Both the position numbers and the translations under genes were made by a program. The notes below the pieces were generated by a model. The model ran no database searches. It was given only the letters and a program-made list of their open reading frames with translations, and was not told where the DNA came from. Source: Vigna angularis (taxonomy: Eukaryota > Streptophyta > Magnoliopsida > Fabales > Fabaceae). From it: a stretch of DNA of 64,000 bases. Below are positions 22,111 to 35,100 of the stretch, in pieces. Within the stretch, counting starts at the first letter, position 1, and every line of letters begins with the position of its first letter. The stretch spans positions 26,010,371 to 26,074,370 of the forward strand of contig NC_068976.1 of assembly GCF_016808095.1 (NCBI RefSeq), written 5' to 3'.

Positions 22111-23276
22111 TATGGTTTCACCAAGGCTTAAATACTATGCCAGCTGAAAAATTAAAATTATGTTAGATTGTTAATGCTATCAGTTGTTTTGTGGTTTTGA
22201 ACTAGCACACAGGTTTTCAAAACTGTCAGCTGTTGCAATTTTGACTGTATTGTCAAGGTTTTGGGATGATGGCAACCACACCATGATAAAATCTCAATTA
22301 TGACCATACTGACTGCATGTGTCTGTATTTGTCTGTAATATCAAGGGGCATGACAAAACCACAACAAGGGCTGTAGTTTAAAACATTTGAAGCAAGTAAT
22401 TGATTACTCAAATTATATTTTGTCTTTAATTATGAAATCAAATTATTTACAAAAGGGAAAAAGAAACTTTCATGTCGCTTTTAATCATTATAATTTCAGT
22501 AAAACATGTTCAAAATCTTCATATTTTCTTATTGATAACTTTGATCTTTGATCCTCAGAGTTCACAAAAATGATAAGGAAAGACTAAATTCACAAAGTTT
22601 GATGACCAAATTTAACCCTAAGAAAGTATAGGGATATAACCATGTTTGATGGAAAATACAAGAACTTAAAATACATTTTTTTTATAAAAATATAGTGCAT
22701 CTAAGAACCTAAGTCACTAGTTAAGCAGCTTCTAAGTTCTGTCAAAATGAGATAAAGAAAAACATAATAACATAAACATTCTAACAGTCTGCATACATAT
22801 TATGAATTCAACAACCATCAAATATGGAAGCAGAAGGAAATCTCTTCTTTTCTTTTACTTTTCCATTTTTTTTTATATCTAGTGAGAAGTTTTTAATCAT
22901 TTAAAGTGGTATCATGACCTAAACAACAAGAAACTATGTCTCATTGTCTAAACTTTAAAGTGGTCTTCAAGGGACATTCCACAATTCAGATAGCAAATAA
23001 ATAAAAGAGAAATGATCACACAACAAAACACAGCCAAAACAAATTTCGAGAGATAAATTATCAAAAAATATTAAAATAATGATTTTTTCAAAGGAGACAA
23101 CATAAAGGAAGCAATCACACCATAAAAATAAAAATGATAAAAAATTTACTGCACAGATATGAACTTCCCGCTGACAACATGCGGTACAAAAGAAGATAAA
23201 AGTAAAAAGGAAAGGTTTCAAGCGCATGCGATCATTTCTGAATTCTAAATGAAAAATGCGGGATTTGAATAAATAC

Positions 23277-23430
23277 CGATTGATTGGAGACCAGATGAAT
23301 TAATAGAAGCTCAGAGAAGACTGTTATTGTTCTTCTTCTTCACATTCACCAAATTGACACAAATAAAGATCAACAAGGACAAAATTCAAGAGGAAAAGTG
23401 ATGATATTGGAGGGAGGGAGAAAAAATGTG
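23277..23430 (-). other. Probable non-coding first exon (5' UTR) of the FDM-like gene
   Basis: A donor-like ATCG|GTATTT at 23277 (minus) would join the acceptor TTTTTCAG that opens the first coding exon at 22143, leaving a leader intron of about 1.1 kb. The left border of the exon is read from the sequence; the transcription start near 23430 is a guess. The intron itself (22144-23276) shows no gene. Confidence 0.4.
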
Positions 23431-23439
23431 ATAATCACA

Positions 23440-24680
23440 AGCTAGGGTTTTGCACTGGGAGGTGTGTAGGGCGTGCTATGAACAACTGTCATTGCCCTTG
23501 AAGTCCTGGACAGAAAACCTCAGTTGTCCTGGTAACTAAGAGTCACTGGGAGGGAACTCAGATGAGATGAAACATGGAAAATATCACTATACATTATATT
23601 TTATATTATATTTGTAAATGGATTATATAAACATTAATGATTAATTGCAGAATCACAAATATTTCATGTATTTTAATAGTTTCATAATTTTTTGCAATAT
23701 TATATTTTTTTTTATTACTGTCACTAATAAAATTAATTATGCATAATAGTAATGGTAAAAGAATGTGTATACAAAAAAGCAGTTACAAAATACAATTCCT
23801 GATGTTTATAAGATTAAAATCAAAAGTGTACGTAAAACAATAATTACTAAATAGAATCTCTTCTGTATATAATAATTATAATGTAACTATAATTCTCACT
23901 ATAATTTTTTTTTTACAATTTTATTATTTTAATAACCACTTTTTTAAATTTAAATAATTATTCATATTTTTTATTTCAATAAAAAAAATTAAAATAATTA
24001 CTACTTTTAAAAGAAACAGTGTCTTTTTTATATTTCTAATTTTATTCTTTTTAACTATCACTTTTAAAATTTAAATAATTAATATATATATATATATATA
24101 TAAAAGATTTATATTAAATGTATTGGTCAAAAGTGTCAAATTAATTTCAAAATTTACATTAAAAATATTTACGAAAATGATATATCTTGTTATCAATCTT
24201 TTGAGATGCATTCCAATGACTTATCATTAAAACGTTAGTAATCTTAAATCAAAAGGCAAATTTTATCATAAGACTTGATAAAAGAAAACAAATTTGGAGA
24301 AAAAAAAAGTTTCATTAAACTTAATAAAAGGATAATGAAAATAGTAATGTGTGCAAAGGTATGACACTTTAGTGAGACAAATATTTTCTAATCATGAAAT
24401 CATTTTTATGTGTTTAAACAAAAGTTTAACAAGATTCGTTTCATTAAAGAATTATGTCATCCAAAAAATCATCCCATTTAAATGAAGTAATTTCAATAGC
24501 TCCACCAATAATAAACTTTGTGGCAGATTACAAAACTTGTAGATTGAAATATGTAATATTTCAAAATATAATATTAAAACCATAAGAATTATCACACAAT
24601 TAAAAAGATAGGTAAATTAATGAGTTGAAAGAAAAATATAAAGTTATAGTTATGCAAGGCAATCATAAAACTAAATTTAT
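23440..24680. other. AT-rich intergenic DNA upstream of the FDM-like gene
   Basis: The FDM-like promoter presumably lies just right of 23430. Otherwise only A/T-rich DNA with a short (TA)n at 24083-24101; no gene. Confidence 0.55.
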
Positions 24681-24681
24681 A

Positions 24682-24778
24682 TATAAATACAAATATAAAA
24701 ACTATGTACAAGATTATCAAAAACCACGTATAAATACAAATATAAAAACTATGTATAATATTATCAAAAACCACAAAA
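24682..24778. repeat. Two-copy tandem duplication of about 54 bp
   Basis: The phrase ATAAATACAAATATAAAAAC followed by TATGTA..ATTATCAAAAACCAC occurs twice head to tail. Confidence 0.7.
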
Positions 24779-24799
24779 AAATATTAAAGAAAGCGAAAT

Positions 24800-26389
24800 A
24801 TGATAACTATTACACACGAGGACCTTCGCTGTCTAGAACCTACTCAACCGTCATGTCATCATGCTCTACTTATACCCACTAGATGATTATCGCCCCAAAA
24901 TGATAACACATAAAACAAACAACAAAGAAACATACAAGAAAGATAAGCTAATTGTAAAACAATTATACATGGTAAGGTAAATTCAACATACAATTTCAAT
25001 CACAATTACTATAACATTATTCTCATTCACAGTACTGACTCAAGCTTGGTCAAACCCTTTTACAATATAGTATAAATGTCGAGTCATGAAACTTACTCGT
25101 TCGAAGTTGTCACACAAGGTTAGTCCTTTAAGCACCCTTTGCCACACAAGGCTAATCCTCTCACGACATGACTCATCACTCTTTAATTGAGCATGGATGA
25201 TCATTAGAGTGTCAGGATAACTTCCATATCGAGCTTCTTACATTTATACTACTTACACATGGATCCTCCAAATAAAAAATTCCTCCTTAGAACTCTTTTC
25301 AAACCATTTCATTCACCCTTTGATAAAATCATACACTTTGCATCCAAACATATGAAACCATGAAACATCCACAAAATAACTGGAAGCAACCGATTCAAGT
25401 AACACAAAACACCTAAAACACATTTATGGGACCCTACTGACTGGCCCCTAAACTGGCGCTCAACGCTCCCAAACTAGTGAGCTAGCACCCGAGCGTCCAA
25501 AAGTGGCGCTCAGTACCATGAAAGTAGCTAAACCACTTAAAACCAGACTTTGAACACTTTACCCCTAACTTCTAAAGATCTCTAGGACCCTTTAGATACT
25601 GAGACACTTCAGAAAACACAACTCTAACTCAATATGTCCACTCCAAACACAATCTACCTCTCTAAGTCACCCAAACTCAATTCTACTTTTTTCTAACACT
25701 CATTTGACTGGACTAATTGCCTAAACAAGTCTCAAATGACTCAACAATAGACCTTAAACCATCCAATTTAACACAAACCTACTTCTTTAGAGACTTACCA
25801 CTCAAAACCCCCTTAATTGTATCCAAAATCATTCAAAAAGACCTTATCAACTCTCTAATGCATTATACACCAGATTTTACTACTTTGACAACTCTCACAA
25901 GTCTTAAATTACTTCAAAACAATCCCCAAACTTTTGTTTTACACAACCAACCCTTTTCTCAAAAACTCACCTATCAAAACCCCACAATTTCACTCAAAAA
26001 CAAGTAGTAATTGAACCCAATTTCTTTCTCTCAACTCAACACCATAACTTGACCATTCAAAGATGTAAACCAATCATAAACCACCCCTCAAACACTTATT
26101 GAACTGTAGGTTCCACCTTAAACTCAATATTCCAAGAATTGTATACCAATACCTCTCAATTTAGACCACCAAGTAATATATCAACCTCTCACTTTTACCA
26201 ACAACATCGTCAAGACAGTTTTACAATCAAACCATTCTTATTTCAGCATACATACACTTGTATAACATTCATATATTAGTGAAATCTCACGAACACATCA
26301 TTAATCACACACAATTTTGTTATTTTTATCAATTCAACACATATAAGCTATCACAAATTCACATGCACGCCAAATAACAAATTTCAAAT

Positions 26390-26450
<61 letters not shown>

Positions 26451-26990
26451 CGAATTAACGTCCCTTATCTTAGGAAAAACTACTACAACTCTAACTTCCA
26501 CCATAAGGAATTCTAGAAAAGTCTACAAATCATCAATTAATGATTGAAAACAAACCTTGGAACCTCAAATATACTAAGAATCAAGGGAGAAACACTTTTG
26601 ATACATGCAAAAACAGAATTACATGATGATCAAAGACCGAGAATAGAAGGAGAAAAATGGATAAAAACTTATTTGCTCTAAACAAATAATCGATCAGATA
26701 GAATTGGAGATTACTTTGCCGTAATCCTCTAGGAACCTTCTAATCGTCAAACAAAAGATCAAGAGTAAGAAAAGATAGATAGAATGGAGTGAAAATTAGA
26801 GGAAGAGTTTTATAGAGATAAAGAGTGTTTTAAGTAATGAGATGAGTTTAAGAAAATCTATTTATATTATCGAATTATTTTAAAATATAATACTTGGTCT
26901 CATTATTTTAAAACACCTATAAATTCTAATATTCTATTTTTCTAGATTCTTACAAAATGGTATAATAGTACTTAGATTAAATACAAGGTT
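24800..26990 (-). repeat. Unclassified dispersed repeat, possible large LTR
   Basis: A CA/CT-rich 2-kb block differs in composition from its flanks and holds GAGCGC-type repeats such as TGGCGCTCAACGCT and GTGGCGCTCAG (25457-25515). A CACAAGG/CTAATCC duplication lies near 25110-25160. It resembles the non-coding LTRs or leaders of large legume retrotransposons. No coding domain or clear ends were found; a 96-codon frame at 25717-26007 is compositional. Confidence 0.35.
26392..26446. repeat. (TA)n microsatellite
   Basis: Uninterrupted AT alternation for about 55 bp. Confidence 0.95.
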
Positions 26991-27229
26991 ATTGAGGAGA
27001 TTCACTAACACAAATATAGGTTTTAAGGTTTGTTATTTTAGACTTTTGACGTCTGTTAAATGTCCGACGCAGGAGACGTTAAATTGATTGACGTCTGTTG
27101 TAAGAATAACAAACGTCAATTTATGGGCCTTTTTTAAAAAGAAATTTTGTCAATATTTTGGAAACCATGAAAAATTAATATAGAACATAAGAATACACCA
27201 CAAAAATTCCCAGAATTTTAGAAGTAGTA

Positions 27230-27302
27230 ACAACCAATGAAAAATGAAACAACCAATGAAAAATGAAACAACCAATGAAAAATGAAACAACCAATGAAAA
27301 TG
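27230..27302. repeat. 19-bp tandem repeat, about four copies
   Basis: Unit AAACAACCAATGAAAAATG inside the CACTA element. The last copy has lost an A. Confidence 0.85.
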
Positions 27303-27749
27303 CAACAACTAATATACATAAAAAACCAAAAATGAAACTAACCGTGAAGGTGAGAGAGTAGACAGGTGCCACTATGAGGATGAGGAGAAAAATGCGCACA
27401 ATAACAATTTAAAAATCGTCACCGTAATTGTCCTAGAACGCGCTCAAGAGCTACATCAAAAACCAATGAAAACGAATTTTAATCGATGCAAATGAAAGAT
27501 GATGGTTCCAAACATAATATAATCGGTGCAGAGTGATTTTAAAAGGTGCAACGTGATTTTAAAAGGTGCAAAATAGAAGAAAACTTATGTGAAAGTTAAT
27601 GGTGAACGAGAAAAACCAAAGGAAGAAGTTGAACACAGCGAGAGAGAAAACGCATAACTGGTGCTCGCATTATGGAGTAGGTGAAAATGCAGGGTATTTG
27701 ACGTCGACCCCTCTTTCCCAGCGGACATCTAAGTGCTCTAAGACTTCAA

Positions 27750-28030
27750 CCTCCTTTCTCAGCCGACGTCTAAGTGGTAAATAAATTAATATTGACACTC
27801 AAAATGAGATAATTTTGCACCTTTTTAACGTCAGTCTATGGGGAGAGGGCCCGACGTCTAAATGGAAAAAAATTAATATTGACACCCAAACGAGGTAATT
27901 TCGCACATTTTTTATGTTTGTGGGAAGGGAGCCGACATCTAAGTCGTAAAAAAATTAATATTGACGCTTAAAATGATATACTTTTGGATATTATTGACGT
28001 CTGTAGAGGGGAAGCTGACGTCTAATGTCA
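27750..28030. repeat. Tandem array of about 85-90 bp units in the CACTA element
   Basis: Three-plus diverged units each contain CCGACGTCTAA, AAATTAATATTGAC and a GGGGAGAGGG-like end. They carry the GACGTC subterminal motif. Confidence 0.75.
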
Positions 28031-28192
28031 GGAGCCGACACAGTCCTGTATGTAGACCATTTGACATCTGACCTTACCGTTTATACCTTATTTGACTTAA
28101 GGAACCAATTTATCTGACTTCTATAATGAATTTTCTTTCGTTAAATATTAAACGTTAAACGCATGACCTGAAATGCTATTTCTCTACTGGTG

Positions 28193-28934
28193 ATTAAGAG
28201 AAATTTTTTTTTATTGTATGTAATTTATGAGTAAGAATAAATGTATTATAACTAAATTTTGTTTGTATTTAGCTTTGGTATATCTAAGATTAAAATGTTG
28301 TAAGTCTAATTAATCATCTTCTTTCATATTAAAACACAATATATATTTACTTAAGTGTTATACGAATAACAATTACATTTATTTATTTATTTATTTATTG
28401 TTTTTCTGATTATAATGAGGTGAGTTCGGGTAAAAAAATATATGAGAAACATGTGATTTATCAATTCATAAAACTATTGGCAAAATAAATATATATTTTT
28501 TAAATAAATATATTAAGAATATATTTAAACATGACATATACTATTACATCTTCTTAGTAATTTTCATGTTTGAAAATGTATATATTTAAATTATTATTGT
28601 AATATTTTGAAAATTACATTTGCACTTTCAAACACAAAAACATCATCGTATTCTATTCCTTTATTGCAACATTAGACTTTTTAATAGTAAGCATTTTTTA
28701 TATGATTTAAAAATTTGTAATTTTAAAAAAAAAACTTTTACGCTGAGATTTTTTTTTTCTATCAAATATCAACTCCTACTTCTAAAAATAATCTAAGTTT
28801 GATTTAACAATGACTAATTTTTTTGTCAATAAAAATTAAAAAAAATGATGTTTTTTAATTATTAATAATTAAAAAAATCAAGCATCACAGTTTTTTTCTT
28901 CTTCTTGAGAAAAACTTAAAGGAAGGTAAATCTG
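28193..28934. other. AT-rich DNA, no gene
   Basis: Contains a TTTA microsatellite at 28378-28398 and poly(A)/poly(T) runs. Nothing else recognised. Confidence 0.6.
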
Positions 28935-28954
28935 TAAGGAAATTTCACTGGAGA

Positions 28955-29050
28955 AGTACCTCATCTAATATTTGAAGTTTGCTTTTTGGATCATCCAAAC
29001 TGTCATCAGTGGACTCTCCCTGCACCCTGGGGCTTCTTCTAGGTAGCACT
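28955..29050 (-). other. Exon-like orphan fragment next to the AP3 beta promoter
   Basis: On minus, one frame reads LPRRSPRVQGESTDD, then SLDDPKSKLQILDE, with a possible donor GATGAG|GTACTT at the end. The composition is coding-like compared with the AT-rich flank, but no family is recognised and no partner exon was found. It may equally be part of the AP3 beta 5' region by chance. Confidence 0.2.
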
Positions 29051-29128
29051 TGTGGAGTGCAGAGTCACAGATCAGAAACAACTATTCAATCCATTCAGAG
29101 ATTAGGAAAAGGATAACAAAGGAGATAA

Positions 29129-32100
29129 ATGATGTTTCCGCAATTTGGTGCGACGGCGGAATCTCTGAGCAAGGCATCAACGGCCGTGTTCCGGATCGGT
29201 ACCGACGCTCACTTATACGATGATCCCGAGGACGTCAATATCGGCCCTCTCCTCGACAGCAAGTTCGATTCCGAGAAGTGCGAAGCTCTCAAGCGCCTGC
29301 TCGCTCTCATCGCTCAGGGCTTCGACGTCTCCAACTTCTTCCCTCAGGTACCGTACACCTCCTCAACCATCACCTCATTGACCTCTTCCTTATATAACGC
29401 GGATTTTGCTTTCAGTTAGTTTCACCTTTTTCTGGGAAGAGGATTTTGCATTTAGATAGATTGCGCGATAAAGTTTTTTTTTTTTTTCAGTTTACATGAT
29501 TTGGAATTCGAATTGATTTATGTTCACATCCTCGGTTTGATTCAATTATGAATACAGGTTGTTAAAAATGTTGCATCTCAGTCCTTGGAGGTGAAGAAGC
29601 TGGTTTACTTGTACCTCCTGCACTATGCTGAAAAGTAAGTGTCTGGATTAAGTTTATAACTCCTTTGGTTTGTGTAGAGCAGACTTGAAAAATAAGCGCG
29701 GGTAGTTGATTAGATGTATTTTTGTTTAATTGTGGCATGTTCGTCTTAAATTTTGTCAACTATGAGAGATGTTGTTTACTTAATATTTTGTTCCTTCTAT
29801 TCAGGCGTCCCAATGAGGCGTTGTTGTCGATTAATTATTTTCAGAAGGACCTTGGGGACACAAATCCATTGGTGAGGGCTTGGGCACTTCGGGCCATGGC
29901 TGGAATCCGCCTTCATGTAATTGCACCACTTGTTCTTGTTGCTGTGCAGAAATGCGCTAGAGATCCTTCTGTATATGTTAGAAAGTGTGCTGCAAATGCT
30001 CTTCCCAAGCTTCATGATTTGCGGATGGAGGAACATGCTTCTGCAATTGAAGAGGTCTGTTAATGCTGTGTTGTTTACTAAAGTTATTAAGATATGAATT
30101 CAACTGATCTACATGACATAATAATGTTGGAGCGAGTAATGTGATGTTTCAGTAAGGGTTTATGTTACAAACCTAATAAAATAAGTAACAACAACCAGAT
30201 GAACATTAGAAACAAATCAAGGATAACTGTTATTGATTCAAATGATAAAGTCAAGGTAACATTTCAAGGGATATCTCCCTTATTACATTACAATGCTTTG
30301 TTTGTAGTTCCCTCATACACTATCTTAGTGCACCCTAATCCGTAGTTATATCCTAAGTTTATTTCCTTGCCTCTGTGCAGTATAATGTAGTTAACTCTAC
30401 TAATCTTCCTAATTACTCAAATAATAGTTGTTCCCGGAACACCCACAGCTATATTAACTATTAATCATGGAGCTACTTTCGGTCACCTCTTTTTTCCCGT
30501 ATAAACCTTTCAACTCAAGGGTTATCTCACATGACCGATTCCTGTTGCTAACATTTTCTTCGTCATGGAAGATCAACTTTATCCTCAAGGTTGAGATGAG
30601 GAATTGCTCTTCCATAAACTTGGTCCTGTACTCCATTGTCTAATTTTTAAATAAATACCCAATCACCTTCCTGAATGTTAGCTGGGCTGCGTAGTGCTTC
30701 ATATGACATTGTTCCCTTGCGAAAAGATGTTTAAGTTTTTGCGACCACCTTTCCCAAAACTTTCCCTGGTATGAATTTAGGAAAGGAAAGTGGAGGTCTG
30801 CCTTAAACCACCTTTAATGGAGTACATCTTACTGCCCCATGATATCAAGTAATTATGTATTATACAAATACTCTTAACTAACAAAGGGAGGCAATCCAAA
30901 GTTTTGACTGTGCTGAAGTAAAACAGGGCAAATGTATTTCCAATTTCTGATCTAATACTTCTGTTTGTCCTTTGGACTTCAGGTGATATACAGTATGCTG
31001 CACTCATTATTAAAATGGTTCCCTGAATCCCTGCAAATAAAATAACTGCTGCCAGGGTTTGTGAATGTAGGGTCTTGGTCATCACTAAAAATAATCATTA
31101 GAATTTCATTTAACCTACACTTCTCTAGCAAAATCTCTGCCACTGTTCTTGCTGAGTAGGGCTATTTTAATGCAATAAAATGATCATACTCACTAAGCCT
31201 ATTAGTTACCACCAATATAGCATCATATACCTTGAACCATGATTGCTTCACAATAAAGTTAGAACTAACTTCTTTGCAAACAGCAAGGGGAATGTGAATC
31301 AATTGCAACAGGGTTGCAGGAGATACCACTTGATATTCATTGTGCTGACAAGTGTGGCACCACTACATAATTTGTGATCATCTCCTTCATTCCCTACCTT
31401 CTGTAGGTCCTTTAAATCCCTTCATGTTATCCCATGGGAGTGGTGTGAATTCAGCCAATAATTTGGAAATCCAAGAAGAGGTTGACAACATCAGTTTCCC
31501 TTGTAGTACAAGTTCCCCTGTTCAATGAGTCATTGGAGTATGGTCATCAATGTGAATTAGGGTCCTTCTCAAGGTTGTTTAAATTTTTTCTCAAGGCTGG
31601 ATCTTTTCTTACTTCATGGTCAACTAAATGGTGATTTTGCCAATAAGGTTGAGAGATATTGTGTCGACCACCCTGCCAGGGATCCTCACTTGTAAATAGC
31701 TTCAAACCATATCTCATTAATTTTCCATCCAATTTTACTAATTTTGAGTTATAATCTGTTGCTCTAGCACGCGTCTCTAAGGTTCTTTTGGTCCAAAGCT
31801 AACAATTTCCTTGGGCTACATACTTTTGAAATAAACATTATTAAAAGATGGGTTTGTGCCAGATAATCGATTTGATGAATGTATTGTTGCAAAGCCTTAC
31901 AGTACATAAATTACAATTCTTCTTATGCTGCAGATTGTTGGACTACTTTTAAATGACCATTCCCCGGGAGTTGTTGGAGCTGCTGCATCTGCATTTACTT
32001 CTGTTTGTCCTAACAATTTTTCGTTGATCGAAAGAAATTATAAACGATTGTGTGAGATTCTTCCCGATGTGGAAGAATGGGGTCAAATAATTCTAATTGG

Positions 32101-35100
32101 GATCCTTCTGCGGTATGTGATAGCAAAACATGGGCTTGTCAAAGAATCTGTCATGATTTCTTTGTCTGATGAAGATGTTGGCAATTTAGAAGAAGATGAA
32201 TCCTATATTACTTCAAAAGAAGACTCGAGTTATGCCATTGATAAGACTGTATCTGAATTAGCAAAAATGATCTTCCAGTGTTACATTGAAGGGCCATACG
32301 AGTACTTATCACGCTCAAGTTCTACAAATACTGTTGCTCGTAAATTAGATGCATCGCAATATACATCTTGCACTAATAATGTTGTGAAGATCCTGCTGCA
32401 ATGTACATCACCATTGCTATGGAGTAATAACAGTGCAGTTGTTCTTGCAGCTGCTAGTGTACACTGGATAATGGCTTCTAAGGAGGACATCAAAAGAATT
32501 GTTAAACCACTCTTGTTTGTGCTGCGATCATCATCTGCCTCAAGATATGTGGTATGCAACATTCCATTGAATTGTTTGTTAGTTTATTTATTTTGTCTTG
32601 CTTCAGTTCTTCTACATGGTCAGTTACTTTCATTTATTTGTTATTGGATATACTTTTATAAATTAATTATACATGAATCCTTCTTTTGAGAACCTTGTGT
32701 AAATGTCTACAATTTGATTATAGGTTGTGTTTTATTCTTTACTCATTACATTATTACTTCTATTATTGATTTTTTACTAGAATATGTTTGTACTCCCCCC
32801 TTGATTATATTTTATTCCTTATCATCCTTGTGGCTCATGAAACTTTTAAATGAGTTTAGTGAGAAGCATATTAGTCTTATTAGCCTCTGAAAAGAGAAAA
32901 AACCTGTCTATATGTATGCTATCATTTAAATTAGTTTTTAGAAAGGATATGCAAATTTGGGTGTAGGGCCATTGAAGTGATATGATAGCCACCATTAGAG
33001 AAGAATTATCTATTGCATAGTTTTATACATTGTCTGGGGTGAGGAGTCTTGTTGAATGGTCGTGATGAATGAGCATTGCACTAAAGGTGTTACAACGTCC
33101 TTGGAAAGGCTGTCAAACCCCGGGAACATGAAACTCAATTTAGAAGGTTATAGGTTTCTAGATATGAAACCTATCTGCATCAAGCACTCACATACACAAA
33201 CAAGAACTCAAACTGTAAAAAGAATGGGTTTCTGTATTGCTATTGAAACAATGTACACATATAGCACTAATGGGAGCCTAATCCCCCTTTTCTGGTCAAA
33301 GTCCAGACTTTACAAAAGAATACTCTAAAGTTGTCCTCTCTACCAGACCCCCCTTGCCTTTTTGTAGAGGCAACCCACTTCTAACTACCCAACAACACTT
33401 AATTCCTAAACTGTTAATACCGTTCGGCTTCTAACTCACTTCCCCCCTGCCTTTATACCGTTCGGCTTCTAACTCACTTACCCCCTGCCTTTATGTCATT
33501 CGGCTTCTAACTCATGACCCTCCTGCCTTTATACCGTTCGGCTTCTAACTCATGTCCCCCTGTCTTTATACCGTTCGGCTTCTAACTCACTTCCCCCTTG
33601 CCTTTATACATTCGGCTTCTATCCTAAACCCATTATATCCTATTACCTTATATCCTATCAGAAGGCAAGGAGGATGGTTGGTGCTCTCATTTTAAGAAAT
33701 TTGGTTACACCAAGAAGACTTGCTTTAAGTTGAATGGAAAGGATAAAGTTTTCCTTCTTCTGGCATAATTAAAAGGTTAGCCCTCAAGAAAATTTTATCA
33801 GGCAACTTCAAATTCTGATAGGCTCCTTCATTCTCTTCAATTGAAGAAGAAATGCCTATATTACGTTTTGAAATTGAATGCCTAAATCTCTAGTGGATTT
33901 TAACAGTAAGCCATCTTCTAGTACTTGCCTATAAGCATGATTAGTAAGGACTCTAATTACTCTTTTAATGTTTCTAAAACTTTACACAAGGATTCTTGGG
34001 TTATAAATTTTGGTTTGATAAACCATATGATCCTTATTCACCTCTATTAACATCGAATGTTTCTCTTCCTGGAAACCCCATTACTGTTTCCAATGGGATT
34101 TGTATCTAAATATCTGGACAAAGTAATATTTTCTTCTGCCATCCCTCGACCTTAGAAGTGTCCTTCGTGTTTCAAAATTTTCTAATAACCTTATTTTTGT
34201 TCAAAAGCTTACTCATGACCTAAACTTTTCTGTAACCTTTTTCTCATTTTGTTTTTTAGGATTTTTCCACTGGAAAGATGATTAGAACGGGTAAGGATTA
34301 GGATGGGTTGTATTGCCTTGAAGACATGGGAACTTTGGATAGTATTAGTACACAAACGACTACCTCTCTTTTCTAGTCTTGCTTTATTTCTAAGTCCTCC
34401 CAAATTTGGATTCTCCACCATTGTTCAGGACATTCATCTTTTTATGTTATAAAGTCTATGAATTCCCTTCTTTATTTTCAAAAAAATCTATCATCATTCA
34501 AATGTGATGTATGTCAATTTGAAAAGCACCATTGTGCCACCTATCTTCTTAGTAATACAGAAAGTGTTCATTGTTTTTATTTGGTTCATCTGATATATTA
34601 GGACCTGAATTAAACTATAGTTTATTTGGTACTAAATAGTTTGTCACATTTATTGGTGATTGTACCTGTGTCACATGGATTTTTCTCATGAAAGAAAAAT
34701 TTGATGTTTTTACTTTATTTGTCAAATTTTTCCATATGACCAATACACAATTTTGAAAGTCAGTTAAAAACTTGCTTTTTGGTAATAGGAGAGAATGTCT
34801 AAATCATGGTATGTCTAAATTCTTTTTGGAAAATGATATTGTTCATGAATTCATGTGTGGATACACCACAATGAAATGACATTGTTGAAAGAAAAAATAT
34901 TTGAAGCGACACAGACACTTCTTTTTCAAATGTCTGTCCTTAAATCTTATGGGAGAGAGACACTATCCTCACTGCTATCTATCTTATTACCCTTTTGACT
35001 TGTAGATGATCTTAATCCTTTTGAATCTATTTCCTTTCTCTTGGGTATTAGTATTGTTCACAATTGAGTTCAACATGATAGGACCAAGCACAAAGATAGA

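Larger units (their letters stand above)
27003..28192. mobile_element. Non-autonomous CACTA (En/Spm) element
   Basis: The left end CACTAACACAAATATAGG and the right end (reverse complement CACCAGTAGAGAAATAGC) form imperfect terminal inverted repeats. They are flanked by the 3-bp target duplication ATT (27000-27002 and 28193-28195), as expected for CACTA transposons. The subterminal regions carry many GACGTC/GACGTCTG motifs, the typical short subterminal repeats bound by the transposase. At 1190 bp it has no transposase frame; the small frame at 27599-27784 is repeat-derived. Confidence 0.85.

Noticed and set aside
24592..24882. Tyr/Lys/Ile-rich frames on both strands
   Set aside because: Produced by the ATAAATACAAATATAAAAAC duplication in AT-rich DNA.
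27236..27301. Short repeats considered as a CRISPR array
   Set aside because: Units are contiguous 19-bp tandem copies without unique spacers, in a plant CACTA element.
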